NCBI GenBank assembly: GCA_023443725.1
Contig: JAEZTF010000007.1
Location: 1-64,000 of the forward strand
Length of the DNA: 64,000 nucleotides
Source of the DNA: Candidatus Parcubacteria bacterium
Lineage (GTDB): Bacteria; Patescibacteriota; Microgenomatia; UBA12405
Direction of reading: 5' to 3'
Of the stretch, positions 16,770 through 24,955 are shown piece after piece. Below the pieces are notes generated by a model. The model was given only the letters and a program-made list of their open reading frames with translations. It was not told where the DNA came from and ran no database searches. Numbering within the stretch: position 1 is the stretch's first letter; each line of letters begins with the position of its first letter. The translations under genes and the position numbers were made by a program.

Positions 16770-16840
16770 GGGCTCATAGTTAAACGGTATAACGCGTCAT
16801 TCGCATTGACGTATTCTGGGTCCAATTCCCAGTGGGTCCA
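16770..16840 (+). tRNA. tRNA-Ala(CGC)
   Basis: The 71-nt sequence folds as a cloverleaf. The acceptor GGGCTCA pairs with TGGGTCC and carries the G3-U70 pair (16772/16837) that specifies alanine. D-arm GTTA/TAAC, anticodon stem CGTCA/TGACG with loop TTCGCAT (anticodon CGC), T-arm CTGGG/CCCAG. The discriminator is A and no CCA is encoded. Odd: the T-loop is TCCAATT, so position 55 is C instead of the almost invariant T. Confidence 0.88.
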
Positions 16841-16845
16841 CTATC

Positions 16846-18387
16846 ATGATTAAAATAATTAAATCAGTTACAAAATCAATTGCTCACAGTGTTAAACACG
16901 ACCCAGAAATCACTCGAATAAAAAACAAATATCCAAAAACCTTTAAGTTTATATCTCGTAGATTTACTAAACATCATAAATATGGACTTTATCTAACAAT
17001 TGGTGTTGCTCTAACCATTTTTTTTGCTAGTATTTTTATAAAAATTCTCAAAAATTACTTTAGTCATGCCAAATTAATTCAATTCGATCTCCGTGTTATC
17101 AATCTCTTTAGTACTTTTAGATATGAAAAATTAAATCATCAAGCTCTATTTGTTACTTATCTAGCCAAAGGTGAAATTATTGCAGTTGGAGTTATTGTTA
17201 TTAGTTTGATTTTGATTTTAATTAAACAATGGCGTTTTTTAAAAGTCTTATTAATTTCTGTTTTAGGTGGAGAATTATTTGTTTGGATTATTAAAAATTT
17301 AATTGATCGTCCCCGTCCACCTTTAGTCAGTGCTTTAGTTAATGAAACTACTTATAGTTTTCCTAGTGGGCATACTTTTGTGGCTATCGCTTTTTATGGA
17401 CTCTTGGGATATTTGATTATCCAATCAGAAAGAAATAAATTTCTCAAAATCATTAGTCTAGTTTTCATATCCTTCTTAATTGTTTCTATTGGCTTATCTC
17501 GAATTTATTTAGGAGCTCATTGGCCATCAGACGTTCTAGCTAGTTTTGTTTCTGGAGCCGCTTGGTTAAGTATTTTAATTACTTGGTTAAAAATAAAAAA
17601 TAAATTTATTCCCTTACCAAAACCAGAAAATCAATTTAAAAAAATAACTATTATTATTTCCAGTTTTTTATTGTTCTTAATCTGGATAATTTTTATTATT
17701 GGTTTTTATTTTACTCATCCGCTTCAATCCAAATCAGAGATTATAGAAACTAAAACAATTATTGAAACCAAAAATATTCCTCAGCAGCTATTTCAAAACC
17801 TTCCCAAAGTTAGTGAATCGATTAGTGGTATTGCTGCCGAACCAATAAATATGGTTTTTGTTGGAACAAAAGAAACTATTAATGACGCTTTCATTAAATC
17901 TGGTTGGTATCTCTTAGATGGACCCAGTTTAAAATCTTATTCCAAAATAATAACTTCATTATTGTTTGACCAGGCCTATCCAACTACACCAGGTTTACCA
18001 GTTTTTTGGGATACTCAACCCAGTCAATTTGCTTATGGTAAACCAACTACCCCAAAATCAATTAGTTCTCGAGAACATATTCATTTTTGGGAAACCGATT
18101 TTGTTACCCAAGATTATCAAAACATTTGGGTAGGTACTGCTCATTTTGACCAACAAATTAATAAAAAATTAGGTATGGTTATGCCTTTTCACACTACTGA
18201 AACAAAAGTTGATATTCAAAGAGAAAACATCAAAAATGAATTAGAAAAAAATGGATTTATTCAAAAGACAGAAAAAATTGATTTAACTGGATTATCTTAT
18301 GGTATTAAAAAAGGGAGTGGTAATAGTTTTCTTACCGATGGTCAAGCCTACATTATATTCATTAAAAATAATAATGAGAAAAGATAG
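16846..18387 (+). CDS. PAP2 phosphatase fused to an LssY-like C-terminal domain
   Basis: 513 residues. The membrane PAP2 domain (about residues 40-245) has all three catalytic motifs: KNLIDRPRP, FPSGHTF and SRIYLGAHWPSD. After another helix (ITIIISSFLLFLIWIIFIIGF) comes an external domain with NMVFVGTKETINDAFIKSGW, TTPGLPVFWDTQ and IHFWETDF, the pattern of the LssY C-terminal family. The PAP2 part should dephosphorylate lipid phosphates such as undecaprenyl pyrophosphate or phosphatidate. The LssY part is usually a separate or DedA-fused domain of unknown role. Gene ends overlap the next start by 14 nt. Confidence 0.88.
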   Translation: MIKIIKSVTKSIAHSVKHDPEITRIKNKYPKTFKFISRRFTKHHKYGLYLTIGVALTIFFASIFIKILKNYFSHAKLIQFDLRVINLFSTFRYEKLNHQALFVTYLAKGEIIAVGVIVISLILILIKQWRFLKVLLISVLGGELFVWIIKNLIDRPRPPLVSALVNETTYSFPSGHTFVAIAFYGLLGYLIIQSERNKFLKIISLVFISFLIVSIGLSRIYLGAHWPSDVLASFVSGAAWLSILITWLKIKNKFIPLPKPENQFKKITIIISSFLLFLIWIIFIIGFYFTHPLQSKSEIIETKTIIETKNIPQQLFQNLPKVSESISGIAAEPINMVFVGTKETINDAFIKSGWYLLDGPSLKSYSKIITSLLFDQAYPTTPGLPVFWDTQPSQFAYGKPTTPKSISSREHIHFWETDFVTQDYQNIWVGTAHFDQQINKKLGMVMPFHTTETKVDIQRENIKNELEKNGFIQKTEKIDLTGLSYGIKKGSGNSFLTDGQAYIIFIKNNNEKR

Positions 18388-18667
18388 ACCTACGCTTTTA
18401 GGTGATCAGCTTGAAAAATTTAAAGAAACTTTAGCCAAAAGACAAAAATACATTAAAAATGATTTTCAAGCCTATGGCTTGGAATTAGCCCAAGAGTTAG
18501 GCGATTGGAAAAATCGTTCTCTCTATATTAGACTTGCCAAAAATACAGACAGAAAAGTTCTAGACAAAGCCCGATATTTTGTAAAAGACCAAAATCCAGG
18601 TGCAATAAAAACTCCATATAAACTTTTTATGTGGAAGTTAAAACAGCTCAAACTCGAACAAAAATAG
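18374..18667 (+). CDS. Small conserved hypothetical protein, helical and basic
   Basis: 97 residues from the ATG at 18374, which overlaps the PAP2 gene by 14 nt. Earlier in-frame starts would lie deep inside the PAP2 gene and add a sequence translated from its other frame. The protein is helical and charged (LGDQLEKFKETLAKRQKYIKNDFQAYGLELA), with no membrane segment and no Cys. RSLYIRLAKNTDRKVLDKARYFVKDQ resembles small CPR proteins of unknown function. Overlap suggests translational coupling to the phosphatase, though a functional link is not shown. Confidence 0.7.
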   Translation: MRKDRPTLLGDQLEKFKETLAKRQKYIKNDFQAYGLELAQELGDWKNRSLYIRLAKNTDRKVLDKARYFVKDQNPGAIKTPYKLFMWKLKQLKLEQK

Positions 18668-18673
18668 TATAAT
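18668..18673 (+). promoter_or_regulatory. -10 box for the exporter operon
   Basis: TATAAT begins right after the preceding stop codon and ends 9 nt before the ATG at 18683, so the three-gene exporter operon appears to have its own promoter and almost no 5' UTR. Confidence 0.5.
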
Positions 18674-18682
18674 AAAGAGTTT

Positions 18683-19744
18683 ATGACCTTTATCAAAAAA
18701 CATCTAAAAAAAATAATTATAATTGTTATTGTTCTGTTTATTTCTGGTTTTAGTATTTATAAAGCCAACGCTAGTACCAAAACTTCAGAAATTCCTAAAT
18801 TTAACGAAAAAAAAGAAACTGTTGTTTCACCTAAAAGAGAAACCATAAAAGAAGAAATTACTTTAACAGGTTCGGTTGATGCCTCAACCAAAGCTAACCT
18901 TCAATTTCAAACTAGTGGTCAACTTGCTTGGGTCGGAGTTAAAGTAGGGGATAAGGTCAAAAAATATCAAGCTATTGCCAGTCTTAATAAAGAAGTCTTA
19001 AAAAAACAACTCCAGGCCGATTTTAATACTTATCGATCTGCTTTAGCTACTTTTGATGATACTCAAGACGACTATAAAACTGAAAAAGACAATCTTACTT
19101 TAACCGATGACATGAAACGAATTTTAGTTCGTTCTCAAAACACTTTAGATAATTCCGTTATTAACTACGAACTTCAAGATTTGGCTATCAAGTATGCTAC
19201 TTTAACCAGTCCTATTAATGGCATTGTTACCGATGTAGAACAGCCAAATAGTGGTGTCAATATTACTCCTGCTTCGGCTACTTTTTCTATTATTGATCCA
19301 ACCAGTATTTATTTCAAAGCTCAAATTGATCAGGAAGATGTTACTAGAGTAAAAGTTGGTGATAAAACTACAATTACACTTGATAGTTTTCCAGATAAAA
19401 CTTTTGAATCTGAAGTCACTTATATTTCATTTACTCCAGTTTCTGGTCAAACTTCAACCGTTTACGAAATTAAATTTAAATTAGTTGGCAACGATAATCA
19501 AGATATTTCTTATCGTTTAGGTATGGATGGTGATGCTGTTATTTCTCTTCGTCAAGTTGAAAATGCTCTTACCCTTCCCGCAGATGCTGTTCGTCAAGAT
19601 AAAGACGAAACATATGTTCTTATTAAAACCGCCGACAACCAAATTTTAACTAAAAAGACAGTAAAAACTGGGATTGAAACTGATGATACTATAGAAATTT
19701 TAGAAGGACTTTCCGAAAATGACCAAGTCGTCATCTCAAAATAA
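18683..19744 (+). CDS. Membrane fusion protein (MacA/HlyD-like) of an ABC exporter
   Basis: 353 residues. An N-terminal membrane anchor (KKIIIIVIVLFISGFSIY), then the periplasmic-adaptor pattern: ETIKEEITLTGSVDASTKANLQFQTSGQLAWVGVKVGDKVKKYQ (first half of the lipoyl domain), a short helical hairpin, and TSPINGIVTDVEQPNSGVNITP (second half), then beta-barrel and membrane-proximal domains. The hairpin is short, as in adaptors of organisms without an outer-membrane channel. With the next two genes it forms a MacAB-type tripartite set, probably exporting a peptide or lipid-like compound. The 3' end overlaps the ATPase gene by 26 nt. Confidence 0.9.
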   Translation: MTFIKKHLKKIIIIVIVLFISGFSIYKANASTKTSEIPKFNEKKETVVSPKRETIKEEITLTGSVDASTKANLQFQTSGQLAWVGVKVGDKVKKYQAIASLNKEVLKKQLQADFNTYRSALATFDDTQDDYKTEKDNLTLTDDMKRILVRSQNTLDNSVINYELQDLAIKYATLTSPINGIVTDVEQPNSGVNITPASATFSIIDPTSIYFKAQIDQEDVTRVKVGDKTTITLDSFPDKTFESEVTYISFTPVSGQTSTVYEIKFKLVGNDNQDISYRLGMDGDAVISLRQVENALTLPADAVRQDKDETYVLIKTADNQILTKKTVKTGIETDDTIEILEGLSENDQVVISK

Positions 19745-20432
19745 TTCTAAAGTAATTTTAGAATTAAAAAATATCACCAAAACTTACATTACGGGTACTA
19801 ATCAATTTAATGCTCTAGACAACGTTAGTTTAAAAATATATCAAGGTGAATTTGTTTCTATTACTGGACCATCAGGGTCCGGCAAATCAACTTTAATGCA
19901 TATTGTAGGCCTACTCGATAATCCTACCTCTGGTGAAGTTTTATTAGAAGGTCGTGATATTTCTCAACTTAAAGAACATCAGTTAGCTCAAATTAGAAAT
20001 ATAACGTTGGGTTTTGTATTTCAACAATTCAACCTTTTGCCAAAAACATCATCTTTAGAAAATGTCTTATTACCATTACTTTATTCTGATGTTCCCAAAA
20101 AAGATCGTCAAAAAATTGGCACGGATCTTCTAATCAAAGTTGGTTTAGGAGACAAATTTAGCAACACTCCTGCACAACTTTCTGGAGGACAACAACAGCG
20201 AGTTGCTATTGCCAGAGCTTTAGTTAATAATCCAAAAATTATTTTAGCCGATGAACCTACTGGTAATTTAGACAGTAAATCAGGAGAAGAAATAATGAAA
20301 TTTTTTCATCAATTAAATAAAGAAGAGGGTAGAACTATTGTTTTTGTCACTCATGATATGGATTTGGCCAAACAAGCCAATCGAACTATTATTATAAAAG
20401 ACGGCAAAATATCGGAGGAAAAACATGCTTAA
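19719..20432 (+). CDS. ABC transporter ATP-binding protein, MacB/LolD type
   Basis: 237 residues. Walker A GPSGSGKST, Q-loop FVFQQFNLLP, signature LSGGQQQRVAIARAL, Walker B ILADEPTGNLD and H-loop VTHD are all present. The TYITGTNQFNALDNVSLKIYQGEFVSITGPSGSGKS layout is that of the MacB/LolD/FtsE subgroup that drives FtsX-fold permeases rather than classical transporters. Overlaps both neighbours, so it is the middle gene of a coupled operon. Confidence 0.94.
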   Translation: MTKSSSQNNSKVILELKNITKTYITGTNQFNALDNVSLKIYQGEFVSITGPSGSGKSTLMHIVGLLDNPTSGEVLLEGRDISQLKEHQLAQIRNITLGFVFQQFNLLPKTSSLENVLLPLLYSDVPKKDRQKIGTDLLIKVGLGDKFSNTPAQLSGGQQQRVAIARALVNNPKIILADEPTGNLDSKSGEEIMKFFHQLNKEEGRTIVFVTHDMDLAKQANRTIIIKDGKISEEKHA

Positions 20433-21651
20433 ACCCAGCTTTAATGATTTACTAAAATCTAGCTTTCGATCAATATTGAAAAATAAGAGTCGAACTATTT
20501 TAACTTCTTTAGGAATTATTATTGGAGTAACTTCTGTTATTCTTTTAACTTCGATTGGTAATGGTCTTAAAAAATATATCACCGATCAATTTGATTCTCT
20601 TGGTGCCAATTCAATTTATGTCTCTCCTGGAAAAGTTTTTAACGACAATGGCGGCTTTGCCCAAGGTGGTATGGCATCTATGATGACTACTAGTTTCACC
20701 CAAAAGGATTTTTCCTATCTAGAAAGAAAAATAAAAGATGTTGAAATTATCCCTGCTAGTGCCGTTTTCGCCAATATAAGTTCTTCTTTTAGTACTCAAA
20801 AAAATATTGAGATTGACGGGTCAACTGAAAATTTTGGAATTATCAACAATGTTGAGCCGTCTGCTGGTAATGGTCGTTGGTTTACTACAGAAGAAAATGA
20901 TAAAAAAACACCAGTAATAGTTTTAGGTTATCAACTAGCTCAAGACTTATTTCCAAAGTCAAGCGCAGTTGGTAAAAAAGTTATTGTTAAAGGAAAAACT
21001 TTAAAAGTTATTGGTGTTAGTGATAAAAAAGGATCTTCTTTTGGTGGCCCAAGTTTTGACAAGCAAGCATATATTCCAATTGAAGTTGCTTATGATTTAT
21101 CAGGCAAAACTGATATTCAAAGCATAATTGTAAAAGTTAAAAATAAAGACTCAATTGAATCTACAAAAAAAGAAATTACAAATGTAATGCTTGAGCGTTA
21201 TGACGATAAAGATGCTTTTTCTGTTTTCGACAGCTCACAACTTCTTAGTTCAATTAATTCCATTATCAGCATGCTCACTATTGGTCTTACCGGAATTGCG
21301 GCTATATCTTTAGTTGTCGGTGGAATTGGAATTATGAATATTATGTTAGTGTCAGTCACTGAAAGAACTAGGGAAATTGGTCTTCGAAAAGCCATTGGCG
21401 CTTACCCTCGAGCTATTTTAATTCAATTTTTAATTGAGGCTGTTATTTTATCTTGTATTGGTGGGGCAACTGGGGTCATTTTAGGATACCTAGGCACCTT
21501 AACCATAAAGCCATTCTTTCCAGCTCAAGTTACTATTTCTTCTGTTATTTTAGCTTTTGGAGTTTCTTCAATGGTTGGAATAATTTTTGGAGTTGCTCCA
21601 GCTCGTAAAGCCTCTAAATTATCTCCAATTGAAGCTTTAAGGTACGAATAG
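20425..21651 (+). CDS. ABC transporter permease, MacB/FtsX fold
   Basis: 408 residues with one N-terminal and three C-terminal membrane helices around a large external domain (about residues 45-280), the MacB_PCD plus FtsX architecture. Conserved segments: LGIIIGVTSVILLTSIGNGLKK, VVGGIGIMNIMLVSVTERTREIGLRKAIGA and the terminal ARKASKLSPIEALRYE. It uses mechanotransmission, with ATP hydrolysis by the preceding subunit driving extrusion through the adaptor. Start overlaps the ATPase gene by 8 nt. Confidence 0.94.
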   Translation: MLKPSFNDLLKSSFRSILKNKSRTILTSLGIIIGVTSVILLTSIGNGLKKYITDQFDSLGANSIYVSPGKVFNDNGGFAQGGMASMMTTSFTQKDFSYLERKIKDVEIIPASAVFANISSSFSTQKNIEIDGSTENFGIINNVEPSAGNGRWFTTEENDKKTPVIVLGYQLAQDLFPKSSAVGKKVIVKGKTLKVIGVSDKKGSSFGGPSFDKQAYIPIEVAYDLSGKTDIQSIIVKVKNKDSIESTKKEITNVMLERYDDKDAFSVFDSSQLLSSINSIISMLTIGLTGIAAISLVVGGIGIMNIMLVSVTERTREIGLRKAIGAYPRAILIQFLIEAVILSCIGGATGVILGYLGTLTIKPFFPAQVTISSVILAFGVSSMVGIIFGVAPARKASKLSPIEALRYE

Positions 21652-21668
21652 TCTGATATTATTAATTA

Positions 21669-22232
21669 GTGAAATATAAATTTCTTAATTATCTGGTTCC
21701 AGCGGTCATTGTATCAATAATAATTTCATTGTTTTGGGTCATTTCTAATGTTAATAATTTACAAATCATATATTTATTTCTCGGACTAATTATTGGCATA
21801 TTCGTTCTTGATGTTGATTACTTAATCTTTTGGTTTTTTATCAAACCAAACAACGAAGAAAGTCGTTTAATTAAATTAGCTTTTGAAAATAAACAATTTA
21901 AATCTATTATTAAAATAATCCAAAACTCACACCAAAATCACTATAATCTTATTTTTCATCATTATTTTTTTCAGGTTATTTTAACCTTATTTTCTTTATT
22001 TATTTTTACATCTACCACTAATACTTTTGCTTCAGCACTAACATTTGGTCTTAATCTACATCTTATTATCGACGAAATAATCGGATATAAAACTGATCCA
22101 AAAATAGTTCAAAAATGGCTTTTTGCTCGTGAACCAAAACAACTTCCTGTTGTTTTTTTGAAAAAATATATCACTGTTTTTGTAGTTTTTAATATTCTAT
22201 TTACTTATATTTTAATTCAGTCCAAAATATAA
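21669..22232 (+). CDS. Polytopic membrane protein, possibly YdjM-like
   Basis: 187 residues from a GTG start. About four membrane segments: LVPAVIVSIIISLFWVISNV, IIYLFLGLIIGIFVLDVDYLIFWFF, VILTLFSLFIFTSTTNTF and YITVFVVFNILFTYIL. Polar residues in or next to the helices (DVDY, FHHYFFQ, HLIIDE) recall the conserved Asp/His of membrane metal-dependent hydrolases of the YdjM type, but the match is weak. Follows the exporter operon by 17 nt and is 3 nt before the HEPN gene. Confidence 0.62.
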   Translation: MKYKFLNYLVPAVIVSIIISLFWVISNVNNLQIIYLFLGLIIGIFVLDVDYLIFWFFIKPNNEESRLIKLAFENKQFKSIIKIIQNSHQNHYNLIFHHYFFQVILTLFSLFIFTSTTNTFASALTFGLNLHLIIDEIIGYKTDPKIVQKWLFAREPKQLPVVFLKKYITVFVVFNILFTYILIQSKI

Positions 22233-22235
22233 AAT

Positions 22236-22730
22236 ATGGTTTTTTCTTTTCCAGAAATTTTTAAACAAGCTGATCAATATTTATCTTCTCATCAACAAGA
22301 GCTCTTAAAAGATACTCAAACTATATTTAATAGATTAGAATTGCGCGATGGCATAAGTGATTATTCTTTTTTAGTTTCTCCAGTAGCTAAGTTATATGAA
22401 GGTTTTTTAAAAGATTTCTTTCTAAAAATAGGTATTATTTCAGAAGTAGAATACGAAAGTGATCGTTTCCGAGTTGGTAAAACATTAAACCCTTCACTTC
22501 GATATAAACGATTTTCTGTATTTCAAAAATTATCTGATTCTCACGAAAAAGGAGAAGAGCTTGCTGAAACTCTTTGGGACGCTTGGAAATTTGGACGAAA
22601 TGAAATCTTTCATTATTTTCCTGGTAATTACAAAAATTTGACCAAACAAGAAGCCGAAGATAGGATTGCTCTTTTATTAAAAGCTATTATTCAAGCTGGC
22701 GAGTTTCTCAGTGAAAATAAAACTATTTAA
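22236..22730 (+). CDS. HEPN-domain RNase-like protein, RnlA C-domain type
   Basis: 164 residues, soluble and helical. Residues GRNEIFHYF contain the HEPN catalytic pattern Rx4H (Arg121, His126), and the context (SPVAKLYEGFLKDFFLKIG before it, EAEDRIALLLKAI after it) resembles the C-terminal RNase domain of the RnlA/LsoA toxins, here standing alone without the N-terminal domains. HEPN proteins of this type cleave RNA and are normally held by an antitoxin or nucleotidyltransferase partner. No MNT-type or Dmd-like partner gene is adjacent. Family call is by motif only. Confidence 0.68.
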   Translation: MVFSFPEIFKQADQYLSSHQQELLKDTQTIFNRLELRDGISDYSFLVSPVAKLYEGFLKDFFLKIGIISEVEYESDRFRVGKTLNPSLRYKRFSVFQKLSDSHEKGEELAETLWDAWKFGRNEIFHYFPGNYKNLTKQEAEDRIALLLKAIIQAGEFLSENKTI

Positions 22731-23649
22731 ATTCTTTTATTACATCGGTACAAGAATTTAATTTCAACTCTTTTTTATATCCACACAAAAAATCCTTATC
22801 ACTGCACCCACCACAAATATTTTTTTGATCACAATTAGAACAACCATTTAAAGAATCAACAAAACTTTTAATTAATTTTTCTGGTTTGTCAGATATTTTT
22901 CCAATCGAGTTTGATGATTCACAACAACCATAAATTAATCCATTAGATTGTAAAGAAATTTGGCTACAACCAAAGTTTTTAGGAGGTATAGTACGATAAT
23001 TTCGTTTAATATTCAAAATCTGTTCTTTTGTTAAAGATTCCATATTATTTTCTATTGCCAATAAATGATTTTCTGTAAACGGTTTTGATTTTTGAGTTAT
23101 AAAATTTATTACTATTTTTTGTCCTGTTAATTTAAATAAATAGTTATTAAAATTTTTCACAAAATCATAAGAATCTGGTGTAACCAAAAACATTATTTCC
23201 AGATGAAAACCCAATTTTATTCCATGTTTTAAAAACTTTATTGTTCTATTAAAATTTCCCTTACCTCGATTTTTATCATGAATTTTTTCTGGACCATCTA
23301 AAGAAACTAACAATTGACAATTATTTGGGTTCTTAATTTTATCCAAATTATCAATAGTTCCATTGGTAATTATTGAAACAAAAATATTCTGATCAGATAA
23401 ACAGTTTATTAAACCTATAAAATCTGGCATTATAAACACTTCACCACCACAAAAAGTAATCGATTTTAAACTTTTATCCAAAGAATTAAGGTAGGTATTG
23501 TATCTTTTTATAAAATCAAGTATTTGTTCATTTGTTAAGATACTTTCAATCTTTTTGGTGTAACAATACTTACAGTTTAAATTACAAATTTCTAGTGGTG
23601 AAATATAAATATTTTCTATAGAAGTAACCATTTTAATCTTATTGATCAA
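22723..23649 (-). CDS. Radical SAM protein with SPASM-like C-terminus
   Basis: 308 residues from a TTG at 23649; an ATG at 23631 is an alternative. The radical SAM cluster motif CNLNCKYCY (CxxxCxxC) is near the N-terminus. TFCGGEVFIMPD and VSLDGPEKIHDKNRGKGNFNRTI are the usual SAM-binding and core strands. The C-terminus has Cys groups YGCCE and CSNCDQKNICGGC that can bind auxiliary Fe-S clusters as in SPASM/twitch enzymes that modify peptides or proteins. No small substrate peptide was seen next to it. It converges with the HEPN gene (8-nt overlap) and diverges from the EpmA-like gene. Confidence 0.86.
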   Translation of the reverse strand: MINKIKMVTSIENIYISPLEICNLNCKYCYTKKIESILTNEQILDFIKRYNTYLNSLDKSLKSITFCGGEVFIMPDFIGLINCLSDQNIFVSIITNGTIDNLDKIKNPNNCQLLVSLDGPEKIHDKNRGKGNFNRTIKFLKHGIKLGFHLEIMFLVTPDSYDFVKNFNNYLFKLTGQKIVINFITQKSKPFTENHLLAIENNMESLTKEQILNIKRNYRTIPPKNFGCSQISLQSNGLIYGCCESSNSIGKISDKPEKLIKSFVDSLNGCSNCDQKNICGGCSDKDFLCGYKKELKLNSCTDVIKEFK

Positions 23650-23660
23650 TAAAGCTACAG

Positions 23661-23670
23661 ATTATACAAT
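23661..23670. promoter_or_regulatory. Bidirectional overlapping -10 boxes
   Basis: The 10-mer at 23661-23670 contains TACAAT on the plus strand (9 nt before the ATG at 23680) and TATAAT on the minus strand (23666-23661, 11 nt before the TTG at 23649). Both divergent genes would have almost no 5' UTR. Confidence 0.5.
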
Positions 23671-23679
23671 ATATACAAT

Positions 23680-24699
23680 ATGTTTTCCCAATTTAAAGGC
23701 CAATTTATAAAAGAATTTGTTGTTCAATATATTCGTGAGTTCTTTATTAGTAAAAATTTTCATGAAATTGAAACTCCAACTCTTCTGCCAAAAATACCAA
23801 TAGAACCAAATTTATATCCATTAAAAACTGTCTGGCAAGAAAGAAAAATTGATTTTTATTTACCAACTTCACCAGAAAGTTCACTTAAGAAAGTTATTAC
23901 TAAAGGAGTAGGGAATTGTTTTACTATTTCCAAAGTTTTCAGAGATCTGGAAAATATTGGGCCCACCCACAATTTAGAATTCTCTATGCTTGAATGGTAT
24001 GAAATGAATAAGACCCATCACGATATTGCCAAGACTACTCAAGAACTAATTTTAAATTGTTATCATTCTGTTCTCAAAAAACAAAACAAAAAACTGACAT
24101 CTATTCTTAATTATCAAAATCAAAATATTGATTTATCATCTCCTTGGTATGAGTTCACCTTATCTCAACTTTTTCGGGAATACGCTAATATCGATTTATC
24201 AAAAAATCTAGACACTAATAGTATTCTTAAAACAGCAAAGAATAAAGGCTATAATATTGACGGTATTAATACATGGGAACCACTTTATACTCAAATTTTT
24301 ATTAATGAAGTTGAATCAAAACTACCATTAGATAAGCCAGTAATAATTTTCGACTACCCAACACAACTTTCACCTCTCTGTAAGAAATGTCCAGATTCTC
24401 CTGGATTTAGTCAAAGATTTGAGTTTTATATTGGAGGTATGGAAATAGGTAACGCTTATACTGAACTTACTGACAGTCAAGAGTTAGAAAGAAATTTTAT
24501 TGAAGAAACAAAAAATCGAAAAGAAAATAATCTTCCAGTTCATCCATATGACAAAGAATTTGTTGATGCAGTTGGGAAAATGCCTGAGTGTGCCGGCATT
24601 GGACTTGGTGTCGATCGACTGGCCATGCTTTTCAATAATTCTCAAAATATTGAAGATGTTCTTTATTTTTCAACATCTCAACTCATAAAGTCCGAATAA
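23680..24699 (+). CDS. EpmA/GenX-like lysyl-tRNA synthetase paralogue
   Basis: 339 residues. Class II aminoacyl-tRNA synthetase core without the OB-fold anticodon domain: FHEIETPTLLPKIPIEPNLYP (motif 1 region), FRDLENIGPTHNLEFSMLEWYE (motif 2) and GIGLGVDRLAMLF (motif 3). The length and the NLEFSMLEWYE string are those of EpmA (PoxA/GenX), which attaches lysine to elongation factor P. No EF-P or EpmB is in the window, so the substrate here is inferred. A fragmentary LysRS is less likely because the core is complete. Confidence 0.87.
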   Translation: MFSQFKGQFIKEFVVQYIREFFISKNFHEIETPTLLPKIPIEPNLYPLKTVWQERKIDFYLPTSPESSLKKVITKGVGNCFTISKVFRDLENIGPTHNLEFSMLEWYEMNKTHHDIAKTTQELILNCYHSVLKKQNKKLTSILNYQNQNIDLSSPWYEFTLSQLFREYANIDLSKNLDTNSILKTAKNKGYNIDGINTWEPLYTQIFINEVESKLPLDKPVIIFDYPTQLSPLCKKCPDSPGFSQRFEFYIGGMEIGNAYTELTDSQELERNFIEETKNRKENNLPVHPYDKEFVDAVGKMPECAGIGLGVDRLAMLFNNSQNIEDVLYFSTSQLIKSE

Positions 24700-24704
24700 A
24701 CCAT

Positions 24705-24732
24705 TTGACATGAATTTCAAATCGGGTAATAT
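24705..24732 (+). promoter_or_regulatory. Promoter of the ferredoxin gene
   Basis: Consensus -35 TTGACA (24705-24710), a 16-nt spacer and -10 TAATAT (24727-24732). The ATG at 24739 is only 6 nt beyond the -10 box. This is the cleanest sigma-70-type promoter in the window and implies a leaderless mRNA. Confidence 0.75.
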
Positions 24733-24738
24733 ATAGTC

Positions 24739-24936
24739 ATGTCTAAAAAAGTAATTCTCGATCAAAACAAATGTATTGGATGTAATACATGTCCACTTTT
24801 AAACCCTGATGTTTTTGAAATGGACACCACTATTTATAAAGCTAAAGTTAAAGCTCAACCAGCTGAAATTGATCAAGCCACTCAAACAGCTATTGATTCA
24901 TGTCCAGTTGGAGCTATATCAATACTAGAAGAATAA
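24739..24936 (+). CDS. Small [4Fe-4S] ferredoxin
   Basis: 65 residues. CIGCNTCP near the N-terminus and SCPVGAI near the C-terminus supply the four Cys of a single cubane cluster, as in mono-cluster ferredoxins. It is a soluble one-electron carrier. Its partners are not defined here, but the downstream gene is an exported thiol-fold protein and the divergently placed gene upstream of EpmA is a radical SAM enzyme needing an electron donor. Its promoter suggests strong expression. Confidence 0.9.
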   Translation: MSKKVILDQNKCIGCNTCPLLNPDVFEMDTTIYKAKVKAQPAEIDQATQTAIDSCPVGAISILEE

Positions 24937-24955
24937 TTATTAATTAATCAAACAA

